Origin: Nesterenkonia massiliensis
GTDB taxonomy: Bacteria > Actinomycetota > Actinomycetes > Actinomycetales > Micrococcaceae
Reading direction: 5' to 3'
DNA length: 64,000 nt
Assembly: GCF_000455245.1 (NCBI RefSeq)
Contig: NZ_HG005166.1
Span: 52,636 to 116,635 of the forward strand
Positions 58,562 to 64,000 of the stretch are shown here, one piece after another (position 1 is the first letter of the stretch; each line of letters opens with the position of its first letter). Under the pieces are notes generated by a model. The model ran no database searches. It was given only the letters and a program-made list of their open reading frames with translations, and had not been told where the DNA came from. Position numbers and translations under genes: made by a program.

Positions 58562-59060
58562 TTACTGGGATAGGTCGTCCTCGCGCTCAAGGATGACCTC
58601 CTCGGTAATCGGGAAGACCATCGGGTAGAGCACACCGGCAAGGGCCGCACCTGCTAATGGTGCCAGCAGGAACACCCACACCTGCCCCAGCGCCTCGGGG
58701 GAGAACCACGCCACTGCCAGAGACCGGGCGGGGTTGACTGAGGTATTGGAGATGGGGATGGACACTAGGTGAACAAGTGTCAGGGCCAGGCCGATGGCAA
58801 TAGGTGCGAACCCCACCGGTGCCCTGCTGTCAGTAGATCCCAGAATGACCAGTAGGAACAGCAATGTCAGGACAAACTCGGCCAGTAGGACAGCGCCCAT
58901 CGAGTATCCGAAGGGCGAGAGCTCGCCATAGCCGTTGAGCGCGAATCCGGATTCGCTGTTGCTGTAGCCCCCCGGCCTGCTGGGTGACCAGGGCGTAAAT
59001 GACGAGGGCGGCCAGCGAGCCGCCGAGTGCAACTTCATGGGGGTCATAACCACGCCTGAG
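58562..59060 (-). pseudogene. Aquaporin Z-like gene, 5' truncated and frameshifted
   Basis: The C-terminal half of an AqpZ-type water channel is clear: [55 protein letters not shown] (second NPA motif, NPAR) and [21 protein letters not shown]. Upstream the homology continues only in another frame ([20 protein letters not shown]). The switch occurs at a run of six G (about 58967-58972 on the plus strand as C); five would restore the frame. The first half, with helices 1-2 and the first NPA motif, is missing. Thus truncation plus a homopolymer shift; the latter alone could be an assembly error, the former not. Confidence 0.75.
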
Positions 59061-59225
59061 TCCGCATCTCTGCCCCTGCGGGCCAGCAATCGCCCCAGTG
59101 TCCATGGACCATCAGAAGGCCTACCCCATGAGGGCAGGTTTGGCATGACTCCACACTGGCGCGTAGACTGGAACACCGGTGTCTCCGGACACCTCTACTG
59201 AGCGTGCCCCACAAGGTGCGCTCGT

Positions 59226-59298
59226 AGGGCAGTGGCGCAATTGGTAGCGCAACGGTCTCCAAAACCGTAGGTTGCAGGTTCGAGTCCTGTCTGCCCTG
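59226..59298 (+). tRNA. tRNA-Trp (CCA)
   Basis: Acceptor AGGGCAG pairs with CTGCCCT, discriminator G. The anticodon stem ACGGT/ACCGT carries CTCCAAA, anticodon CCA. T-arm GCAGGTTCGAGTCCTGT is intact; no CCA end is encoded. Placed directly before secE, as in most actinobacteria. Confidence 0.97.
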
Positions 59299-59367
59299 CG
59301 TCTCTCCAGCCGAGAGGATCCGGCGAGACACACCAACTCATCGTCCCTACCAGAAGATGGAGTCCTC

Positions 59368-59625
59368 GTGTCACAGACGCCCGTGACTGATGTCCAGGGC
59401 CCTGCCGGCAGCGGCGACGGCCGCCGGGGACCGTTTGGCAAGGTGTGGCTGTTCCTCAAGCAGGTCATAGACGAGCTGCGCAAGGTCATCGTCCCGACCC
59501 GCTCCGAGCTGGTGAACTACACCCTAGTGGTCCTGGTCTTCGTGATCATCGTGATCCTGATCGTCACCGGTCTGGACTGGGTCTTCAGCCGTGCCGCAGA
59601 CATCGTCTTCGGTGGCGGAATCTGA
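59368..59625 (+). CDS. secE: Preprotein translocase subunit SecE
   Basis: Protein of 85 residues. An N-terminal hydrophilic part (GPFGKVWLFLKQVIDELRKVIVPTRSELVNYT) holds the conserved amphipathic helix with the KVxWPTR-like motif (KVIVPTR). It is followed by one transmembrane helix (LVVLVFVIIVILIVTGLDWVFS). SecE clamps SecY in the translocon. GTG start at 59368 with GGAG 6 nt before it. Upstream of nusG. Confidence 0.93.
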   Translation: MSQTPVTDVQGPAGSGDGRRGPFGKVWLFLKQVIDELRKVIVPTRSELVNYTLVVLVFVIIVILIVTGLDWVFSRAADIVFGGGI

Positions 59626-59676
59626 GCCGGACGACGACGCCGGCCACGTACCAACGCATACATACCAAGGAGAAAC

Positions 59677-60381
59677 GTGTCTGATCAGGAACTGACGCAG
59701 GACGAGACAGTCGAGGCTGTCGAGACCCCTGCTGAGGAGGAGAAGACCTACGAGGAGCGCGTAGCTGAGCTGAAGTCCAAGCTGCGCCGCGACCTCGGCG
59801 ACTGGTATGTGGTGCACACCTACGCGGGCTATGAAAAGCGCGTGAAGTCCAACCTGGAGACCCGTATCCAGACCCAGGACATGGAGGACTACATCTACGA
59901 GATCGACGTCCCCATGGAAGAGGTCGTCGAAATCAAGAACGCCCAGCGCAAGGTCGTGACTCGGGTGCGCATCCCCGGCTACGTGCTGGTGCGCATGGAG
60001 CTGACCGATGAGTCCTGGGGCGTTGTCCGCCACACCCCCGGTGTCACCGGCTTCGTGGGCAACGCTCACGACCCGCAGCCGCTGAGTACCGACGAGGTCT
60101 TCGAGATGCTGGCCGAGCACCGCCTGGGCAAGCCTGATGCTCAGAAGAAGGTGGACGTGGCCGACGGCGACGAGGCTTCTGCCCCGGCTCCGGCCCAGGA
60201 GGTCAAGGTGGACTTCGAGATTGGTGAGTCCGTGACCGTCACCGACGGGCCCTTCGCCACCCTGCCGGCGTCGATCTCTGAGATCCACGCCGACTCCCGC
60301 CAGCTGGTGGTGCTCGTCTCGATCTTCGAGCGCGAGACCCCAGTGACGCTGAACTTCAACCAGGTCGAAAAGATCTACTGA
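59677..60381 (+). CDS. nusG: Transcription termination/antitermination factor NusG
   Basis: Protein of 234 residues. An acidic N-terminal extension (about 1-45, typical of actinobacteria) precedes the NGN domain ([72 protein letters not shown]). The KOW domain ([49 protein letters not shown]) ends it. NusG binds RNA polymerase and modulates elongation, Rho and coupling. GTG start at 59677 with AAGGAG 4 nt before it. Confidence 0.96.
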   Translation: MSDQELTQDETVEAVETPAEEEKTYEERVAELKSKLRRDLGDWYVVHTYAGYEKRVKSNLETRIQTQDMEDYIYEIDVPMEEVVEIKNAQRKVVTRVRIPGYVLVRMELTDESWGVVRHTPGVTGFVGNAHDPQPLSTDEVFEMLAEHRLGKPDAQKKVDVADGDEASAPAPAQEVKVDFEIGESVTVTDGPFATLPASISEIHADSRQLVVLVSIFERETPVTLNFNQVEKIY

Positions 60382-60528
60382 GGTCTTAACGCCATAACTT
60401 AAGCTTTCGCCGTCGGACTCTTGCTTTGGAGTCTGGCGACGATTCGATCATCTGCGCCACAGATGGTCACCCCTGATGCCCTCGCTCCTGAGGCCTCAGG
60501 AAATCGTGAAGAAAAGGACGCAAGAAAC

Positions 60529-60960
60529 ATGGCCCCGAAGAAGAAAGTCGCCGGCCTGATCAAGTTGCAGATCCAGGCTGGTGCCGCTAACCCGGCACCG
60601 CCTATCGGCCCTGCCCTCGGTCAGCACGGCGTGAACATCATGGAGTTCTGCAAGGCCTACAACGCCGCGACTGAGTCCCAGCGCGGCAATGTGGTGCCTG
60701 TGGAGATCACGGTCTACGAAGACCGCTCCTTCACCTTCGTCACCAAGACCCCGCCGGCTGCTGAGCTGATCAAAAAGGCCGCTGGTGTGCCCAAGGGCTC
60801 CGGTGTGCCGCACACCGACAAGGTCGGCAAGCTCACCCAGGCTCAGGTCGAGGAGATCGCTCAGACCAAGATGGAGGACCTCAACGCGAATGACATCGCA
60901 GCGGCCTCCCAGATCATCGCCGGTACCGCCCGTTCCATGGGCATCACCGTCGAAGGCTGA
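60529..60960 (+). CDS. rplK: 50S ribosomal protein L11
   Basis: Protein of 143 residues: [64 protein letters not shown] and [14 protein letters not shown], all diagnostic of L11. It binds 23S rRNA in the GTPase-associated centre. The ATG at 60529 is chosen by the family N-terminus; the frame is open upstream. In the 147-bp gap after nusG a hairpin is seen at about 60405-60441. Confidence 0.97.
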
Positions 60961-61141
60961 TTTGAGCCTGCAGAAGAGGCGAGCTAGCTCGTGATCTTCA
61001 GGCGATGAAGCCCAGTAAGCGCCGAAGGCGTGGTGGGTGACATCAGCCGCATATGACAAATAACGTTTGATCCCTGCCAAGGGGTCAGTGGGAAGGGCCG
61101 AGCGCGGTCCGCGTACCACAACTGCTAAGGAGAAAACGCAG

Positions 61142-61849
61142 ATGGCAAAGCGCAGCAAAGCATATAGGGCAGCCGCCGAGAAGATCGGTCAGGACAGCCT
61201 GTACACCCCGGTCGAGGCAGTTGCCCTGGCCAAGGAGACCAACCCGTCGAAGTCCGACGCCACTGTAGAGGTGGCATTGCGCCTCTCCGTGGATCCTCGC
61301 AAGGCAGACCAGATGGTGCGCGGCACCGTCAACCTGCCCCACGGCACCGGTAAGACTGCCCGCGTGGTGGTCTTCACCCAGGGTGACAACGTGGCCAAGG
61401 CTGAGGCCGCCGGCGCTGACTTTGTCGGCGGCGATGAGCTGATCGCCAAGGTCGCAGAGGGCTGGACTGACTTCGACGCGGCCGTGGCTTCCCCGGACAT
61501 GATGGGCAAGGTTGGTCGCCTCGGTAAGATCCTGGGTCCCCGTAACCTGATGCCGAACCCCAAGACCGGCACCGTGACCCCCGATGTGGCTAAGGCCGTC
61601 ACTGACATCAAGGGCGGCAAGATCGACTTCCGCGTCGACAAGCACTCCAACCTTCACTTCATCATCGGCAAGACCAGCTTCGAGGAGAAGCAGCTGGCCG
61701 AGAACTACGCCGCTGCTCTGGAAGAGATCCTGCGCCTGAAGCCCTCGGCTTCCAAGGGTCGCTACATCCAGAAGGCCACCGTATCCACCACCTTCGGCCC
61801 CGGTATTCCGGTTGACCCGAATGTGACCAAGGTGGTCGTCGGCGAATAA
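61142..61849 (+). CDS. rplA: 50S ribosomal protein L1
   Basis: Protein of 235 residues: [75 protein letters not shown] and [15 protein letters not shown], typical of L1. It forms the L1 stalk and usually represses its own operon by binding the mRNA. AAGGAG precedes the ATG at 61142. The 181-bp gap after rplK contains a perfect palindrome CGAGCTAGCTCG (60980-60991) and other stems, where an autoregulatory site might be. Confidence 0.97.
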   Translation: MAKRSKAYRAAAEKIGQDSLYTPVEAVALAKETNPSKSDATVEVALRLSVDPRKADQMVRGTVNLPHGTGKTARVVVFTQGDNVAKAEAAGADFVGGDELIAKVAEGWTDFDAAVASPDMMGKVGRLGKILGPRNLMPNPKTGTVTPDVAKAVTDIKGGKIDFRVDKHSNLHFIIGKTSFEEKQLAENYAAALEEILRLKPSASKGRYIQKATVSTTFGPGIPVDPNVTKVVVGE

Positions 61850-61881
61850 GGCCGCAAGAGTCTCACGACGACTCTGATTTC

Positions 61882-61925
61882 AGGAAGAGCCTCGTTCCCC
61901 TCAGGGGGAGCGGGGCTCTTCCTGT
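61882..61925 (+). terminator. Terminator after rplA
   Basis: AGGAAGAGCC (61882-61891) pairs with GGGCTCTTCCT (61913-61923) around an inner CCCCT/AGGGG stem, followed by GTTC. It separates rplKA from rplJL. Confidence 0.75.
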
Positions 61926-61949
61926 TCGCAACGGTGCCGGAGCTCAGGA

Positions 61950-61979
61950 TTGGTCTTGGGTGCCTCAGGTGTGTATAGT
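61950..61979 (+). promoter_or_regulatory. Promoter of rplJL
   Basis: TTGGTC (61950-61955) and TATAGT (61974-61979) with an 18-bp spacer, about 290 bp before rplJ and upstream of the L10 leader. Confidence 0.65.
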
Positions 61980-61999
61980 TATTCACTGACCAAAGACCG

Positions 62000-62206
62000 C
62001 CGGTCGTTGTTGTCGTGTGGAAATCAGTTGGCTCTGAGTTTCACGGTCACCAGGACGAGTTCCTGGGGTGCGACACAACTGTAAAGACCCTCTGGGGCGA
62101 CCTGCGCAGGTGCAACGAAAGCCGCTGAAGATCCTTCGAACAGATGATCTCTGGAAGAAGGAACTGTCTGTGAGCCCCGTGCGTCTGCGCATCGGGGCTT
62201 TTTTCT
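62000..62206 (+). promoter_or_regulatory. L10 leader with transcription attenuator
   Basis: The 290-nt untranslated leader of rplJ matches in position and form the ribosomal protein L10 leader (L10(L12)4 binding site). A structured part (about 62000-62165) includes CCAGGACGAGTTCCTGG and GACCTGCGCAGGTGC-type stems. It is followed by a rho-independent attenuator, AGCCCCG (62173-62179) with CGGGGCT (62193-62199) and TTTTTT. Excess L10-L12 complex would be expected to favour termination. The fold is inferred from position and visible stems, not modelled. Confidence 0.7.
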
Positions 62207-62271
62207 TGCCTGAAGGCAGAAGAAACTCCGCGCACCGAGACTGACCGGCCTGTGAATTCGGAAGGAGTGCC

Positions 62272-62793
62272 ATGGCGAATCCTGAGAAGGCTGCCGCCGT
62301 CGAGGAGCTGAAGGAACTGTTCAGCAACTCGACTGCTGCCGTGCTCACGGAATACCGCGGCCTCTCCGTGGCCCAGCTGCAGAACCTGCGCCGGTCCGTG
62401 CGAGAGAACGCGAACTACGCCGTGGTGAAGAACACGCTGACCGAGATCGCAGCCAAGGAGCTCGGCATCGATGCCTTCGATGGCAAGATGTCTGGCCCCT
62501 CTGCGATTGCGTTCGTCCACGGCGATGCTGTGGATGTGGCTAAGGCCCTGCGTGACTTTGCCAAGGACAACCCCCAGCTCATCGTCAAGGGCGGCTACAT
62601 GGATGGCCAGGCTCTGGACGAGGCTGGTGTGAAGAAGCTCGCGGATCTTGAATCCCGTGAGGTTCTGCTCGGCAAGCTGGCTGGTGCCTTCATCGGCGCG
62701 CAGTCCAAGGCTGCTGCTACTTTCCAGGCTCCGATCTCCAAGATCGTGCGCACTGCGGAAGCCCTGCGCGTCAAGCAGGAAGAAGCTGCCTGA
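62272..62793 (+). CDS. rplJ: 50S ribosomal protein L10
   Basis: Protein of 173 residues: EKAAAVEELKELFSNSTAAVLTEYRGLSVAQLQNLRRSVRENANYAVVKNTL, then SGPSAIAFVHGDAVDVAKALRDFAKDNPQLIVKGGYMDGQALD and a C-terminal helix that binds L7/L12 dimers. GGAAGGAG stands before the ATG at 62272. It is the base of the ribosomal stalk and the repressor of its own leader. Confidence 0.97.
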   Translation: MANPEKAAAVEELKELFSNSTAAVLTEYRGLSVAQLQNLRRSVRENANYAVVKNTLTEIAAKELGIDAFDGKMSGPSAIAFVHGDAVDVAKALRDFAKDNPQLIVKGGYMDGQALDEAGVKKLADLESREVLLGKLAGAFIGAQSKAAATFQAPISKIVRTAEALRVKQEEAA

Positions 62794-62945
62794 GTCTCTG
62801 CCGAGACCCGACGGATCAACTCACCGGCGTAGTGGTGGGTCCCGTCACCTTCGACTGTACGCAGTCCGAGACAAACCAAGATCCGCGTGTGCCACACAGG
62901 GTCCAGACTGGCCCGGCACAACAGATATAAGAAGGAGCGCCACCC

Positions 62946-63332
62946 ATGGCGAAGATGAGCAACGAAGAACTGATCGAGCAGTTCAAGGAGATGTCGCTGA
63001 TCGAGCTCTCTGAGTTCGTGAAGCTGTTCGAGGAGACCTTCGACGTGACCGCAGCCGCTCCGGTTGCTGTTGCAGGTGCAGCCCCGGCTGCTGGCGGCGA
63101 GGCCGCTGCTGCTGAAGAGCAGACCGAGTTCGACGTCATCCTCGAGGCCGCTGGTGACAAGAAGATCGGCGTCATCAAGGAGGTGCGCGGCCTGACCTCC
63201 CTCGGTCTGAAGGAGGCCAAGGAGCTGGTCGACGGCGCACCGAAGGCCGTGCTCGAGGGCGTGGACAAGGATGCCGCTGAGAAGGCCAAGGAGGCCCTGG
63301 AGGGCGCCGGCGCCACCGTCACCCTGAAGTGA
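62946..63332 (+). CDS. rplL: 50S ribosomal protein L7/L12
   Basis: Protein of 128 residues. An N-terminal dimerisation domain ([29 protein letters not shown]), an Ala/Gly/Pro-rich hinge and the C-terminal domain [68 protein letters not shown]. It recruits translational GTPases. AAGGAG precedes the ATG. The 152-bp gap after rplJ is noncoding. A strong terminator follows. Confidence 0.97.
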   Translation: MAKMSNEELIEQFKEMSLIELSEFVKLFEETFDVTAAAPVAVAGAAPAAGGEAAAAEEQTEFDVILEAAGDKKIGVIKEVRGLTSLGLKEAKELVDGAPKAVLEGVDKDAAEKAKEALEGAGATVTLK

Positions 63333-63348
63333 CACTCATCGCATAGAT

Positions 63349-63386
63349 AAAAGGACCCCCGGAGATTTTCTCCGGGGGTCCTTTTA
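63349..63386. terminator. Bidirectional terminator after rplL
   Basis: A 17-bp perfect stem, AAAAGGACCCCCGGAGA (63349-63365) with TCTCCGGGGGTCCTTTT (63369-63385), with A-run and T-run on the two sides. It serves rplL and the convergent small membrane protein gene. Confidence 0.92.
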
Positions 63387-63399
63387 TGTGCTGTGCGTT

Positions 63400-63870
63400 C
63401 TAGATGCGCTGCCCAGGCTTGGGTTTCAGACCTGCTATCACAAGCGTCAGGCCTGCCAAGGTGCAGATCACCAATGCCACGGTGATGGGGTCAACACTGA
63501 CTGAAAAGACCACCGAGGCGATGACCCACATCGCCAGCAACAGGCAGATGACCCCGAATACCATCGTCCCGGTGCGGATGCCGGGCTTCTCCCTGTCGGT
63601 AGTACGCGGATATACCGACGACGGTCCAACCGGGGTCGTTGGCCCGCTGGAGTACACGCTGCTGTGCTGCTGCATTTCTGCACGCTGCCACCAGCGGGGC
63701 TTCCGCTCTGGTTCCTTCCAGGTGAAGTCCATCTCTGACTGAGCCTTCAGGGACTCGGCAAGCAGCGCATCGACGTCCTTGGGTTCGCTCGGGCTGGGCA
63801 TAGACGCGGTGGGCTGATGCCTGGTGCCCAGCGGGCATGTGGCGTCGTCGTTCGTTCTGTTATTCATCAT
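63400..63870 (-). CDS. Two-helix membrane protein, unknown function
   Basis: Protein of 156 residues. A hydrophilic N-terminal half (with TWKEPERKPRWWQRAEM) is followed by two hydrophobic helices (TGTMVFGVICLLLAMWVIASVVFSV; PITVALVICTLAGLTLVIAGL) at the C-terminus. No family recognised. Two adjacent ATGs (63870 and 63867) are possible starts. It overlaps the end of the gene upstream by about 8-11 bp, so the two are coupled. Convergent with rplL. Confidence 0.75.
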   Translation of the reverse strand: MMNNRTNDDATCPLGTRHQPTASMPSPSEPKDVDALLAESLKAQSEMDFTWKEPERKPRWWQRAEMQQHSSVYSSGPTTPVGPSSVYPRTTDREKPGIRTGTMVFGVICLLLAMWVIASVVFSVSVDPITVALVICTLAGLTLVIAGLKPKPGQRI

Positions 63871-64000
63871 CGGTCACCTCTTCCTGCCACTGCAGGTAGT
63901 TCTCATAATTGTCGTCCAACTCCAGTTCGCGCAGCCAGGACCGGTACTCAGGGTCCATGAATCCGGTGTCGTGGTACTCCTCGAGCTGCGGGTCCTGTTC
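63860..64000 (-). CDS. C-terminal end of an unidentified protein, cut by window edge
   Basis: The last 46 codons of a frame entering from beyond 64000, ending in TAA at 63862-63860. The sequence is acidic (DPEYRSWLRELELDDNYENY; WQEEVTDDE) and no family can be named. It overlaps the start of the following two-helix protein gene, indicating one operon. Confidence 0.65.
   Translation of the reverse strand, partial: EQDPQLEEYHDTGFMDPEYRSWLRELELDDNYENYLQWQEEVTDDE

Overview
The window is a high-GC chromosomal segment from an actinobacterium, most likely a member of Micrococcales/Micrococcaceae (inference). Evidence: a mycothiol synthase gene beside a GlnR-type orphan regulator, the actinobacterial NnaR regulator (HemD-like domain plus winged helix), a MutT1-type Nudix/phosphatase fusion, a SAM-IV riboswitch, many apparently leaderless genes, and the ribosomal cluster tRNA-Trp - secE - nusG - rplK - rplA - rplJ - rplL. 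No phage, conjugative, CRISPR or intact IS element was seen; this reads as ordinary chromosome with a patchwork of nutrient-scavenging modules.

Layout. 1-4.3 kb: luciferase-like flavin monooxygenases (one controlled by a SAM-IV riboswitch, one frameshifted), a ROK-family remnant and a MocR-like regulator with a degenerate aminotransferase domain. 4.4-9.2 kb: tRNA-Tyr, thioredoxin, an AlkA-type glycosylase and the transsulfuration pair cbs-metB. 9.3-16.3 kb: a membrane-protein pair, DEAD-box helicase, tRNA-Thr, tRNA-Met, a DsbA-like protein and a nitrite channel. 16.3-22.5 kb: assimilatory nitrite reduction and siroheme synthesis (nnaR, cobA, nirB / nirD, chelatase). 22.5-31.9 kb: a HadA/HadB-like dehydratase pair, an amino-acid ABC transporter, the MetNIQ transporter with a structured SAM-riboswitch-like leader, murB and an aldo/keto reductase. 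32-40.3 kb: one long operon of flavin monooxygenase, peptide-type ABC transporter and DszC-like flavin oxidase, probably organosulfur scavenging. 40.3-49 kb: mercaptopyruvate sulfurtransferase, a GlcD-like oxidase, an ATP-grasp gene with an amber stop, asparaginase and an imidase/deacetylase-like hydrolase, then asd, folA, thyA. 49-49.6 kb: a noncoding array of 65-bp hairpin repeats. 49.6-58.4 kb: mutT1, mshD, glnR, ygfZ, pfkA, aspC. 58.5-64 kb: an aquaporin pseudogene, tRNA-Trp and secE-nusG-L11-L1-L10-L7/L12.

How it works together. Sulfur runs through the window: two SAM-sensing leaders, methionine uptake, transsulfuration, mercaptopyruvate sulfurtransferase and several reduced-flavin monooxygenases. 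Nitrogen is the second theme: GlnR (51.8 kb), its partner NnaR, the nitrite channel, nitrite reductase and siroheme enzymes, with candidate GlnR boxes (11-bp-phased GTnAC/GAAAC half sites) before nirC and between nirB and nirD.

Best candidates for something new are the metQ leader (SAM-I/IV topology with an altered core), the 65-bp hairpin array, a 72-73 bp dispersed hairpin repeat seen twice, and the ATP-grasp/asparaginase/imidase cluster. All functional statements are from sequence reading only; no database search was run.
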